Shown: positions 1 through 14,860 of the stretch, piece after piece
Position numbering within the stretch: position 1 is the stretch's first letter
Layout of the letters: every line of letters starts with the position of its first letter
Assembly: GCA_963920765.1 (NCBI GenBank)
Contig: OY987246.1
Location: 2,668,501 to 2,732,500, forward strand
Source of the DNA: Ulota crispa
Lineage: Eukaryota; Streptophyta; Bryopsida; Orthotrichales; Orthotrichaceae
Direction of reading: 5' to 3'
Length of the DNA: 64,000 nt
Translations under genes and position numbers: made by a program
Notes under the pieces: model-generated
Seen by the model: only the letters and a program-made list of their open reading frames with translations
The model's database searches: none
Told to the model about the DNA's origin: nothing

Positions 1-2716
<2,716 letters not shown>

Positions 2717-3654
2717 GTTAGCGACTCATCACAGTGTTAACCTTCATGTGTAACAAGTTTTTTAAGGAGCACTTAGTTCTTGTAAGTGACTGGGTTGACT
2801 TGTTTGTCTCGACGACTTTTACAGCCAGTTCTTGTTAGGCGAATTCCTCGTGAACGCCAACCAAGAGCGCAACACGTTAGTAAGGACCTTCCGATGTCAA
2901 CTCGGAAAGTTTAAACTTTGTCTGTGGATGTGGGTTCTCTGGAGGCATTGCTGTGCTATCAGTATTTTTAGCCACTTGGAGCTAATTATGAAAAATACTA
3001 GGATCATTGGTTCCGATTTCTAGAAACCCAGTTTGTTTTCCCTTCTCTAGGAAATCTATGAGTGAAAAATTATCTTTGCTTTTCACTTACAGTAGCTCTC
3101 AAGCGGAAAAATGTGACGGTCCAGATTGGAGGCCCCGTTCACATCATTTATCAACCTCTAAAGCTCCTCGCATTTTGAGAGTTTAAAAAACGACTCAGAA
3201 AAGAGTGCAAGGAACATAAGGAGCTTTTCTTGTGCAGTTTGAAAATAATGGGTTGATTTCAAGACACGTTTGTACTAATTTGTCTTCAGGTTTCATCATA
3301 GTTGGTTTTTGGCCATAACTTTTTTCATTTTATTTCTAGTGCACTCAAAATTCACAGGATGCTTAAATGTATCATACACTGTTATGATTTTGTAATACAA
3401 TATCTAAAGAACAATCTTTGCTTAAATATCTACTTTGCAAGCAATATTGGAGGTATCTTGTATTATTTTTGGTAGAATGGAAATTTGAAGTTGTTGGTAG
3501 GCTTTTGAATACTTTATAAGAAACACAAATGTTGGCAAGAACATCTTTACAAATAATGCATCCTCTATTTCGAATTGAAGCTCTTTCATTAAAAAATCCG
3601 ATTTTACGTTTTTGATATTTCTCAAATAAATAATAAAAATCATGCAAGCACTTG
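2717..3654. other. 3' flank of the METTL4-like gene, no further gene seen
   Basis: The first few hundred bases have mixed base composition and probably include the 3' UTR. After about 3,200 the DNA becomes AT-rich. Short reading frames here carry no recognisable motif. Confidence 0.5.
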
Positions 3655-3990
3655 TAAGGTAGCAACACCCATAACCATCATTGTATCCATAACCATCATT
3701 GTATCCATAACCATCACCTCTAAAATCTTGGAAAATTTGTGGAAATGGATAGATGTATTTATAAGTATGTACAACTTATGAACATGAAACCTTAGTGTTG
3801 GTATTAGGTGCAATTGCAGTCGGCTCTTTAAAAATTCACAACTTATTCTCATAGTATCCAAATAATACATTCAAAAGTGCAAACTCATCATTTTTCTCTT
3901 GCTAATAGGATCCTATAATTTGCTAGATGTTTATTAAAAACCATCATGTTCAAAACCCTTAGTTTGACAGTTATGGGTGCTACTACCTTA
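3655..3990. mobile_element. MITE family A, copy 1 (TIR TAAGGTAGCAACACCCATAA)
   Basis: A 336-bp element. The left end reads TAAGGTAGCAACACCCATAA and the right end is its inverted match (GTTATGGGTGCTACTACCTTA region, one or two changes). The interior is shared with the copy at 30162-30481, including the stretches around 'TTAGTGTTGGTATTAGG' and 'GGATCCTATAATTTGC'. Near the left end an 18-bp unit (CCATAACCATCATTGTAT) is repeated about three times, an expansion absent from the other copies. No coding capacity. Confidence 0.8.
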
Positions 3991-6387
3991 GAGGAATTTG
4001 GGCACAAGTACTTGCATATGCCACACAATTGTTGGACAAACGTCGACACTACATTCAATGCTAATAAAACAAACAACCACAATGCTTAAGCCCATAAAAA
4101 AAAACAAACAACCACAATGCTTAAGCCCATAAAAAAAAGATACTTGAGATACTTGTAGTATGTGGCCAAAAATAACATCATTGCTGCAAAGTTGTTTTCT
4201 TGCAACAAATCTGATTTAATTATTGAATCTTAAAGGTTGATGTGAAAATAATGTTTGTCAAAGCTGAGTTTCATTCTTTTTAGCAAGCTTAGATAATTGC
4301 TTACTAGTGTTTAGCCTTTTATTTTATGAAGAAGAAAGAAAAATCAACATAATCTAGATCATGCGTGTAAGAGATGAGGTTTAGAAGATTATTAGTTGTC
4401 ACATATTAGGTGGGCCAAAAACAAAACTTTGATTTCAAAGAAGCCATTGGTTTTTCATTTTTGAGTTCTAAATTGTTTTTGTCATTAAACATGGTTACCA
4501 TGAGAATTGCACATGCAATAAAAAACTAATTTGCAACTATTGTATCTTGCAAGGGGGTTGACAAACATTAACTCCACCAATACCATAAAATGTACAAAAA
4601 AAATTTATTAGCAAATTGCTCTTTGCAAAGTTTTGGAATTCATTATAACTTAGGATTTAGAATTGTTTTTATGATTTAACGTCTAAAACGAAATCTTGTT
4701 GTGTCTGCAGTTGTAAAAATTTATAATAATTAAATCTGATGCTTTTTGATGACAATTAATCATTCAAATTTCAAGTATGTTTGTATGCATGCTTACAAAG
4801 TCTATTGACATGTTAGTTGTTCTCAATCTATTAAAAGATGGAATTGCAAAATGCTACTAGAGAATTGCTGGAATGGCAATCTCTCTTTTTGAAAGGATTT
4901 TGCACCACAAGCGATTTAGAAACATCATGAGCACACTTAATGAAAACGTGTTGTTGGTGGAATATACATCATTTTTATCTCTTTTCTATGTACTATAAGG
5001 AAAGGATGTAGTTTCTTCAGGTATCAAAATAAAGTGTATAAAAAATAGAGTCTTTTTTTTCTTGTCAGTTTTCTAGAATTTGTAAAATTCAATGATAATT
5101 GCAGCTGGATATGTAGTACAACACAACAATCGTAAATCATGTCATTAAAATTTCTCAATAAAATTAAAATATCACATTTTGAATGTCAAATCTTTTTTTT
5201 TAGAATTTAAAATATTGGGCAGATTTTTAGACTATTAAAATTGATTTTGGAATTCAAGTGTGATACTTGGCTTTGAAAAATAAATGTTCATGACGATTTC
5301 AATACTATTTCAGAAATTTTGAAAAAACGCTACAATACATGATATCAATTGACTTCATCTCTAAAAATTTAATTAAATGATAATTGTTGTTTGTTTATCA
5401 TGACCAAAATGAAAGAAAAACACAAAAATTAGATTTCATACTTATGGAATTTGGGAGTTTAGGATCAAACAGTGTAGGATGCAATATGTGTTACCTAATC
5501 ATAATTTTGAATAAGCTACTAGTTTTCAAATCTTGTATAGAAAACCTAGACAACAACAATGCAATTGCTGTAGTGGTTCTAGTAGTGTTTTGTACTAATA
5601 GAAACTTGCAAATTGGTTCATTTTTGGGATTTGGAAGAAGAGGTAGAAGATACAACAAAGAAATTATGAATTAAAAAGCACTCTCAAGGTATCTAATATC
5701 CTAGAGATCTCAAGTTCTAATGTTAAATTGTCACTCCCAAAGTGTTTCTATTATATAAATTTGTAAATAAAACAATAAAAATCTACTATTAAAGGCATGC
5801 AATCAAAGAATACTCTCAAAGAACAAAAGCAACTTTGTGATAGGGGCAACTCTATACAATTGCCTTACCTTATTACTCACAAGTCATCTTGCCAAAAAAA
5901 TGTTTTGCCTTTGTGATTGCTATGACTATTTTTGTGCAAAGTAGGAAGTGTAGCAAGAAGGGTCACAATCCATACACATGTGAGCAAAGTATGAACAAGG
6001 AGTTATTGGGAGTACCAAATTTTTGGGTAATAAGTGGCAAAAAATGATGTTTGGGTTTAGGGTTTAGCAAGGAGTTAATCAATGATGATTAGTGAAAGGT
6101 GAACACAAGGCAAGGGATGTCTTATTGATGTGCCTCTATTTGCAACCAATTTCAAAGTGTACCTTTGTTTATAACTACTTTTTGATTTCATGCCTTTAGT
6201 TACAAATTTTGCTAAATTTTTTTGATTGTTGAGTTGCTTATTTTTATAGAATCTAGAAAGCCCCTTCATAGCAAAAAGTTTATAGGTCTACCAATATTAT
6301 CCTCAAGAATGTAGTATACAGACTACTCTAATGTGAAAAGAGATTTTTAGGAATTGAATCTACTCTCAAGAATACATCCTCCTAATT
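3991..6387. other. AT-rich intergenic DNA, no gene supported
   Basis: Low-GC sequence with poly-A/T runs. A 30-bp segment around 4075-4135 is directly duplicated (AACAACCACAATGCTTAAGC). The reading frames at 5384-5674 and 6075-6269 lack protein-like composition or motifs. A two-unit GGGTTTA stretch near 6054 is too short to be a telomeric array. Confidence 0.5.
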
Positions 6388-6627
6388 TTAACCCTTAAAG
6401 GACAGAGGAGCCCTTTGCGGCCAATACAATACTTTGTATTTTCTTGTATTTGAAATGCATCCACACCTTTACTACATTTGAGATTAACAAAGAAGTTAGA
6501 ATATAGATCAATACGGTTCTAGTGAGCTAGTCAAGATCCCAAATTAAAACTTTTTATTGGTAGCAAATGCCAATTATACGGCAGCATATTTACTATGTAA
6601 TACATAGAGCGGTCCTTTAAGGGTTAA
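6388..6627. mobile_element. TTAA-flanked MITE (piggyBac-like ends), copy 1
   Basis: A 240-bp element bounded by TTAA on both sides. Ends are TTAACCCTTAAAGGAC and its inverse TCCTTTAAGGGTTAA. TTAA target sites with TIRs beginning CCC are the hallmark of piggyBac-type transposition. The interior is about 85-90% identical by eye to 8085-8324 and clearly related to 46486-46716. Non-coding. Confidence 0.8.
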
Positions 6628-8084
6628 ACTTCAATCAAATACAAATAAAAGAGTATTAGTAAAACAAGATTTCTAAGGTACCCAATAGTAGAGCCTTCTA
6701 TAGGCCAATAATATTTCCAAGCTTTGTTTTCTTACAATTGTTGGATTGGTGTTAGAAATTTAATAGTTGACACTAAAAAATCAGGCATCATTGTTGCTAT
6801 TGTTTGATATTACTTATCAAAACGTGCAAAGTTTCTTGAGATAGTAAGCAAGACAAAATAGTGCCCATGCAAAATCTCAAATTTTGACAATTGTGAATAT
6901 CAAGAAATTAGTTCACAGCTTTTGCAGTGGAAGATGCCATATTGCTACATGGCTCTATTTTCTTTTTCTTTTTTCTTTTCTTTTCCTTTCCTTTTTACCC
7001 CTTGTATTACCAATTTACCATTCCGGAAACTCAAGGAGTATTTTGACGTACCAATGGAGATTCTCTGGCAAGAAACTCCAGCTACTTTACTGTAAAGCGC
7101 CAGCCTGATTCAAAGAGTAGGTTGAAAAGTTGAAAGTCAATTTTCAATGTCACTTTTTGTACTACTAGAAGCAGCTTTTCGAAACTTGGATTAGAAAATG
7201 TATCAAGCCCGATCGCCTCGTATTAATTGCAATTTGTGGTTAACGATTTGTAGTTTGGTGGAACAGTGATTCAATGTTACAACATTGTTTTTGAATGTCT
7301 TTGATGTTCAAATCCTTTCCAAACAAGTCAACCTAATATTTTATGTAACAATAAACAATGACGTTAGAATAATTTTTAAGACAATTTCATGAATGCTAAT
7401 ACAAACACCATATTAGGTAAATTGGGAAAAACAAGACCATTTTGTACTCCACTTTAATCTTACATACAATAAATGTAGGCATAGCTATAGGTCAAAGCTG
7501 TAATTATTTGAAATTCTTGGAGGCACTCATTGAGACTTCACTATTATACAAGAAAGTACACACTTGTTCTTTTGTAATATGTTAAATTTTACATAATGAC
7601 AAAAATAGTGAAAGTCCCAAATGTATTGTTTTCCCCAATTTATCTAAGTGGTGTAACACTGTTTCTACAAGTTTTGAAATTTACAACTTTGTCTACAGAG
7701 ATTAAATATAAGATTCTTTTTCAAGTCAATAACCTCCAAAGAAATCATTTAAAACAATACGAAATCTCCAATTTTTTATTTCGTTATATTCGTTTTTCTT
7801 CTTTTTTGGGAATTAGGTGCAAATTACAAAAAGGAACCATATTGTATTGTATTCTTTCAACCCTACAGTTGGAATTATGAAATTTGGGAATTGAATATAT
7901 TGAACTGTACTATGATCTTTCAACCCATGGACCTTGAAGATGCTATAAATTGCTCAATTTTTGGGATTTTTAAGGTTAAAAACGTAAACCGAAACTTTCA
8001 CTTAAAAAAACTTTTTAGTTGGATGCACAAGCAAACAAAATAACCGCTTTCAAGATAATTGAAAAGTTTGATAAAAATTTATTC
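6628..8084. other. AT-rich intergenic DNA, no gene supported
   Basis: A T/C-rich run lies near 6955-7000. Small frames at 6884-7108 and 7596-7880 are not convincing proteins. Confidence 0.5.
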
Positions 8085-8324
8085 TTAACCCTTAAAGGAT
8101 CAAGAAGCCCTTTGCGGTCAATATAGTATTTAGTATTTTCTTGTATTTGGAATGCATTCACACCTTTATTACATTTGAGATCAATAAAGAAGTTAGAATA
8201 TAGATCAATGTGGTTCTAGTGAGTTAGTCAAGATCCCAAATTAAAACTTTTTATTGGTAGCAAATGTCAGTTATACAGCACCGTATTTACTATGTAATAC
8301 GGAGAGCGGTCCTTTAAGGGTTAA
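8085..8324. mobile_element. TTAA-flanked MITE (piggyBac-like ends), copy 2
   Basis: A 240-bp copy, same length and order as 6388-6627. It starts TTAACCCTTAAAGGATC and ends GGTCCTTTAAGGGTTAA. Internal shared segments include 'TTTTCTTGTATTTGGAATGC' and 'TTTTTATTGGTAGCAAATG'. The similarity between copies suggests fairly recent movement. Confidence 0.8.
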
Positions 8325-10129
8325 TGTACGTGCTTGAAACTGTACTACAATGATGCTTCGGAATCAATACATGGGCATACCTACTACATTCATGCATCTA
8401 TACCATATTGGTGATGATTACTTTAGTAAAAACAACATGTCCATAGTGAGTGTAAGTATAGACATAACCGTAACGGCTCATTTTCAGTCATTGTGGACAA
8501 AAGTTCTCAATCATTATGGACATGTTTTTCTGCTATTGTTTCTTCCAAATTCTAAACCTTGTCCTTGTAGAGAAAAAAAAGCCCAGAATTTGGGTACATG
8601 GGTTGTACCGTACAATGATTTGGGAGCTTGGTCCAAAGATGGGCTCAGGGAATTGGAAATAAAACACAATGTGACTTGGGATTGACCCACAGCTAAAAGT
8701 TTCCTATAGAAATTCAACTCGCCAATGTACACGTGGCAGCAAAAGGTGTCAAGGAAGCACATAAAGCCTACCGAATGTGAATGCAAATGTGGAGAATCTG
8801 TAAAATGGTGGTCTATCATGCTCTACACGCTTTTCAAAGTCTTTGAAATGCACTTGATAATCAAGTTAGTTTCCTCAGCAGGATTTTGTGGAGACGCAAA
8901 AAAATCTATTTTTTTTGCTAATTATAAGCAGTACACGAGTTATTTCAATTGGTGATAAGACTTTGAATAGTGCTAGATGCAAGATCCGTCACACTAATTT
9001 AGGTTAATTTTTTATGCAAAAATGTGGCATGCCTCTAACCTTTGTTATTCAAGTTGGATCTTGACCACGATCTTTTACAACCTCTCAAATTCTCAAATAA
9101 GGATTTGGTGATGTGGCCCCATGATGCAACATTCACACTTTTGTTGATATTTTTGCTTGTTCTCCAAGTTTTGGTTGTTTGAGTCACACTCTTTGAGATG
9201 ATATTTGAATAGGGTAACGTACAATATCTTGAATAAATCTCAATTACTAGAAACTACTTTTTCAGTGCACCTGGCAAATTCACTTGTTTCTTGAATTGAA
9301 ACGAGCTAGAATAACAACTTGTGTAATTCTAGATGTGCACTTTCTACAAACATATTGGTTCTAATGTAGAATTAATCTCATGTTTAGGGCAATTGTCTAA
9401 CGAGAGTCAATGCCATCAGAACTTGAGGCTGCTTGTAGCAAAATTTGAACAGTCTGGTTCAACGATTATTTTATTTCACTTTATAGGGAGTTAATATCTT
9501 TTAGTTGCATCAAAATGAAAAACAAAAATTCATTGAATGGGCAATTCACATGTCCTATGTCTAAAGTGTCATCAAAAACTCAAGATCTGATTGGTTGAGA
9601 GTCTAAAATTGGGACTTAGCAATTCACATTATGTCCCAAATCCTAAATCTTCATTCACTCAAAAATGCTTTCATTGGCAATGCTGTTTCAAAGTTTTGGC
9701 GCCAAGAAGATAATACTTTGCTCAAGAGTAGGGTTAAGCAAAAATAAAAACCTAACTGAGGCCAAGTTCTACTAATCAATTGCTTAAAATACTAAAGGAT
9801 TTTTATTGGCCCTTTGTAAAAAAACAACGTTGGGATCTTGGGTCGAGGTGGGACAAAAGTGGGACGTGTGAACTCCAATAAGGGCGTTTTTCCATGCTGC
9901 ATTGGTGATTGGGAGAAGTGCTAGATGACAATAGTTCTCCCAATCACCAATGTACATGTCACTTTTGAGGTTTAGTTTGCTTCTTGTTTTTGCCAATTAC
10001 TGATGAAAACTATTTACAACACCCCTTCCACATGAAAATGCCAAACACAATAATCACTGTCTTTGACTTGGGGATCTTCCACCACAACCTGTCCTCCTTT
10101 TACAAAACCACCCCCATCCCCTCAAGGCC
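8325..10129. other. Intergenic DNA without a supported gene
   Basis: The frames at 8350-8685 (+) and 8514-8819 (-) overlap on opposite strands; neither resembles a known domain. An inverted match near 9905-9955 (CTCCCAATCACCAATG against CATTGGTGATTGGGAG) makes a short hairpin. Confidence 0.4.
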
Positions 10130-11067
10130 GGGCCACACAGGGTTTTGAAACTAGCATTTTCCAGCCAGTTGGACTTTCCAGCTGAGATTTGTCACTTTTG
10201 GGGACGCTTTTTTGGGTTTGAGACTCCAACCCAAAACGTCAGTTTGAGCAGCCCTCAAACCGGGTGTTTTCACCCCAGTTCCTTATTTAGGCATATCTGT
10301 TATGGATAGAGTGCCAAATGGCAATCTCTCAATTTTCTCAAGCACGACCCTTTTTTACACATGTGAGAGTCACAGTTTAGCTCATTTTGTTTCAAGTACT
10401 CCTACAAGAGTTTAGGGAATATAAAGTTGTTTTTTTTCAAAATCAAATTAATTGGATTTCAAGACTACAAGTGAGTTTTTATTTTTATTTAATGAAGAAA
10501 AAATTGTATTTGTTTTTACTTTTCAAGAGTTTGTTTTTGTATGTTGTTTTGCAAATTCGTAAAGAATCAAGTTGGAGGAATTTCTTTGAGATTCAAACTT
10601 TTAATGTTTCTCTTTATTCTTTCTACAAAACAAATTTGATTGCAAAAAATTTGGAGGATTGGTGAGTCATTTCATTTTATTGTGAAACACAATTGATTAT
10701 GTAAACATTTATTGTTGATTTTTTTTGAAAAATCACATAAAAGCCGAGATTTCAAAAGAGTGGTAAAAAAACATTAAAAAATGACATGTTCAATACAACT
10801 CATATTGCATTCAATAATTTAATTTTGTTCTTTTTGTAGGTTTTTTGGGACATTTCACTTTATTCTAAGACAAATCACAAATAATACTAATAAAAAAATG
10901 GTTACAAAAGTTCCAACTAAGGTGTAAGATTCTTAACTTCTACCTTGCATATAAAATGTGTAAATTGTAAAAATTATAAATTTTAGGTTACATATATAAA
11001 AAAAATTTGCCACATGTGCTTCCTGTGAAAATCTGAATTTGATGTTTCTTGTGTGTACATTTTTGTA

Positions 11068-12870
11068 TTAACCCCTAAATGCCCAAGGCTTATCTGCGCT
11101 TCTTGGAATTTTCATGAAATTAAACAATGTTATTTTTCGATTAGGTATGGCTCCTACGATTCCTGGAGCAAGACAACTAGTGAATCATAGACATATTATA
11201 GTTAATCATCGTATAGTAGATATACCAAGTTATCGGTGTAAACCTCAGGATTTTATTACTATAAAAAATAGACAAAAATCTCAGGATATAATTACTAAAA
11301 ATATAGATTTTTATCAAAAATCTAAAATACCAAATCATTTAACTTATAATTCTTTAGAAAAAAAAGGATTCGTTAATCAAATACTAGAACCAACCAACTT
11401 TTTCTTAAATTCCATCAAGTTCTTTTGAATTGTAACCATACAAATTTAAACTAGACATGTTAGAGATTACATGGGAAAAGAAAACACATCAATATCACTT
11501 ATAGTTTGAAAGATTATAATGTTTGAAAATGAGGGTGTTAAAATTGCAAAAGTGACTTGAAATCTTCCAATCCTCCTTTCAGATGTCAAATCTAAAAAGT
11601 TGGTAACCAAAAAAATATGGGGTTTAACCCCTAAAATTCTTTTGTGTTTAGGGGCCCAAAACTACTTCAAAATACTAGTCCCCAAACTAGGGTCAAAATA
11701 TTTGTTGAAACTTACTTTTTCACAAATCCAATCCTTTAGTTGACTTGCACAAGTACATTGTCCCAAAATTTTAGGATGAATATCCTCACCAATTGCAAGA
11801 TCAATGTGCCCAAACTTCAAAATTTAGGCTTGTCTAATCCTTCTAGAAGGTAAAGTTTTGTTTTTCAAACTTTTTAGAGAAAAACATGCATGTTGTATTT
11901 CTTGTGCAATTTTTGCAATATGTTGGAAAATGGGTTGAAAGCATATATAAAAAAATTTAACCAAAAAAAACTTTGGATTCATTTTTACAAAAATTGTAAA
12001 GTGAAAGGTATTGATGAATGAAAGATGTAACTTATATGCTAATAAGTTTTGGAAGAATTTGAAAATTGTTAATCCCAATGGTGAGAATGCTCTAACAAAC
12101 AATTAGTAACTTTCATTTTCATTTGAAAATTTTCAAAATTGAGAGTAAAAAATAATTTTATATGTTTTTTCTACCCTCTTCCTACCTTCATTGCCCGCAA
12201 AATGAAATTCCTTTTAACTCGTACCTCATTATTTGGAATTGAGTGATTCAACTTTTTTTGAGTAGGTATCAATCTATACAATTATATAAAAATAAAAATA
12301 AAAATTTTAGAATATATTTTTTGTTGCCCAGTTTGACATTGAAATTGAAAAAACCTTCTAACTTTTGCATTACTCATCAAAATGACATGAAATAAAGCTT
12401 CACATGTAGATTATGATGAGTAGCATCCATCCTAAAAAATCTTATGAAAAATTTCCAAATGATGACATCAATAGAGCCTCCCTGAGTTCTCATAAAGCCC
12501 AAAGTGGGCTCCTTGGGCCTTTAGGGGTTAAGGTCATGACATGTCTAACTTTAATCAATTCACGATTTTCAAAATCTACTCCTATATTTTTTTTAAATGC
12601 ATTTTTGATGTGGATTTTTCTCCAAGCTGGTGTATTTGAGGCTCATTATCAAGATCTCATAATACTAAAAAGCTCAAGATTGCAGTGGACACCCTTGTAC
12701 AAAATCTTGAGTAGAAAATTCATCAACTTTCATTTTCAAAATCAGATTTTTGATGTTGAAAATAGACTTCAAAAAAAACTTATACTAAAAATAGTGATTT
12801 GATAAGGTTTTATTCATCTTCAAAGTTTTGTAAAGACCCAAATTTGGTTGCTTGGGCATTTAGGGGTTAA
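11068..12870. mobile_element. 1.8-kb TTAA-flanked element carrying a plastid rps4 fragment
   Basis: The ends are TTAACCCCTAAATGCCCAAG at 11068 and its exact inverse finishing at 12870, a 20-bp perfect match including the TTAA. Two further ends of the same type lie inside: TTTAACCCCTAAA near 11618 and GGGCCTTTAGGGGTTAA ending at 12531. The interval may therefore be nested or composite. Apart from the rps4 fragment no coding sequence is recognised. Confidence 0.6.
11105..11390 (+). pseudogene. rps4: Plastid ribosomal protein S4 fragment in nuclear DNA (NUPT)
   Basis: Translation from 11114 contains [30 protein letters not shown] and [20 protein letters not shown]. This is the S4 RNA-binding core and most of the C-terminal part of plastid rps4. 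It covers about 90 of the usual 200 or so residues, roughly residue 100 to 190, with neither the start nor the final residues. The frame is open over the whole homologous stretch and runs on to a stop at 11426-11428 in unrelated sequence. The flanks are nuclear repeat ends, not plastid genes, so this is a transferred fragment. The wording of the protein is closest to bryophyte plastid rps4 as far as I recall the family. Expression is not implied. Confidence 0.85.
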
Positions 12871-13308
12871 TCAAGTGTCATTGTAGTTTTATGCCAATTC
12901 AACCAAGATTAATTCATGTTTTTAATTTTATGATGTTTTAGTTACAAAAACCAATATCTCATGTTGTAGTGATTTATTTCATTAATTTTTTAATACAAAA
13001 GAAGAGGGTTGAGGTTAAATGGCATGCCATTTTGTGGGGCTAAGACAGAAATTCTTATATTTTTTACTCCCTAGAGAATGTAAGAATTTTAGACATTTAT
13101 CATTGAGAAGTTGATTTGAGAGTTTTGAGTTTACATTTGGATTTGAAGTTTCAGTTTTAGTCTAGAACCATATGGACAAGAACAAAATTGACTATTGGCA
13201 AAATTTTACTTTAGTTAGTAAAGAAAATTTTCACCATGGCTCCCAGAAAATGGCATATCGTATAACTCGGCTGAAAATGAATGATTTTTCTGGCACCCTG
13301 TGTGGCCC

Positions 13309-13734
13309 AAATTTCAGAAACGGACTGCTGAAACAGGCGTTTTTTAAAGCAGCCGGTTCAAACAGCCGGTTTCTGAGCCAGTTGGCCCCGGCATCACATG
13401 GAAGATGAGCCGAGCCGTCGAGGCAAAAGGAGTCTAAGCTTATAACTTATATCTACTCCAAGTTAGAATATAATCGAACAAGTTGCCAGGATCAGTGCCC
13501 CCTATTACTTGGTCTCTGACTTTCAAACTTCAATAGGCTGCGTTGCATGCGTGAATCGCGGGGAAGTTCAAAATGAAAGAGGTGGGGACTGGGGAAGCCA
13601 GAAGTGATACACAGGGTGCTTCGTGATGCATCGTTTGTTACCCTGCCACACATTTTAATTAGACTAAACACAGAAACTGAAATGCTATTGCACTGTCATT
13701 GAAAGTCCGATTGTATAATAGAATCCTTGGGCTT
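13309..13734. other. Intergenic DNA, nothing recognised
   Basis: Moderate-GC sequence right of the 3.2-kb element. No motif or convincing frame. Confidence 0.4.
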
Positions 13735-14860
13735 GATATGCTGCACATGCGTGTTGGCGGGGACCACGGTGGAAAATCTCAGCTTTTTCACTAGTAAAAA
13801 ATGTACGAATTTCAATATTTATCATAAAACAGTGAATTTAGAAATTTAGTAGTTCATATTTGAATTTAGAAACCTGGTTTAGTCTACAATCACGGAGAAG
13901 GATAGAACTAACCAACTTCAATATATTTGTAAGATTCGGATTTTTTACCTTGGCCTTACAAAACGGCATTCCATCTAACCCCAGCCCTATTTTGAAGTTG
14001 GTCGATTTCATCCTCCTTCCGTAGTTCCAATTAGAAATCAGGGTCTCTGAATCTGAATACAAAATTCCCGCATTCCATTTCCTGATGGTAAATTCATAAA
14101 GTCCTCCACTTTCTATCAGGGTGAAAAATCTGAGGTTTTCTACCTTGACCCCACAATGACGTAGTGTGCAGTAGGCTCGGTTTCCTGCACAGACGTCAAT
14201 GTGGGACCAGTGTGGGACCAGGTTGGAAAAGCTGAGCACTTTTTACAATCAAGGGTAAAAGTAACACTTTGCTCCCTATTTTGGCGTTGTTCAGTGGTAA
14301 TCTCCTGCACAGATTCAGACTAAAACAGGGTCTCTGAATCCAAATATGAACTTAAAATTCCCTAATTCAATCTCATCTCCTGACAGCAAATATCTAAAAC
14401 TCTTACAATCCCGTGACTGGTAAAAAATCATAGTTTTTCCAACCTGGCCCCACATCGACGTATGATTATGCAGTAAACCCAGCCGTGTGCCCTCTAGCAA
14501 GCCAAACCCGTGGGATCAGGGTCAAGGGCTCATAGTACTGCACATATGTCGATGTGGGGCCAGGGCGGAAAAGCACCGTCTTTTTCACCCGCCAGAAAAT
14601 GGGAGAGTTTACATATTTACCATCGGGAGATTGAATTTGATAATTTTGAATTCATTTCAGACAGGAGATTGAATTTGATAATTTTGAATTTGAATTTGGA
14701 TTCAGAGACCCTGCTTTACTCCAGAATCCCAAAGGATGAACCAAGAAATAAAAATAGGGGACAAATTATTACTATTACCCTTGTTTGAAAAAACACCTGA
14801 GCATTTCCGCCATGGCCCCCACATCGACGTGTATGCAGTGAACTGAGCCGGGGTCAAAGG
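13735..14860. repeat. Cluster of diverged inverted and direct repeats (foldback MITE type)
   Basis: At least five related units alternate in orientation. Each pairs a TGCAGTA/TGCACAT motif and a GTCGATGTGGGGCCAGG-like core (or its inverse) with GGAAAAGC, followed by a TTTACCAT...GAATTTGATAATTTTGAATT stretch. Units are seen near 13750, 14150 (inverted), 14430 (inverted), 14540 and 14810. The TTGAATTTGATAATTTTGAATT segment is itself repeated at about 14627 and 14667. The same vocabulary (TTTTTACCAT, AGAGACC, GTCTAGAACC) recurs in the foldback at 63555-63943. The open frames here are repeat by-products. Confidence 0.6.

Larger units (their letters stand above)
10130..13308. mobile_element. Candidate 3.2-kb DNA transposon or remnant with GGGCCACACAGGGT ends
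   Basis: The left end at 10130 reads GGGCCACACAGGGT and an exact inverse ends at 13308. Similarity continues inward more loosely (CATTTTCCAGCC against CATTTTCAGCC). The span contains the rps4-bearing TTAA element. No transposase reading frame is visible, so this would be a non-autonomous or decayed element. No clear target-site duplication was found, which lowers confidence. It could be hAT-like because of the CAGGG motif. Confidence 0.4.

Noticed and set aside
6050-6067. GGGTTTAGGGTTTAG, telomere-like
   Set aside because: Only two units; common by chance and not a telomeric array.
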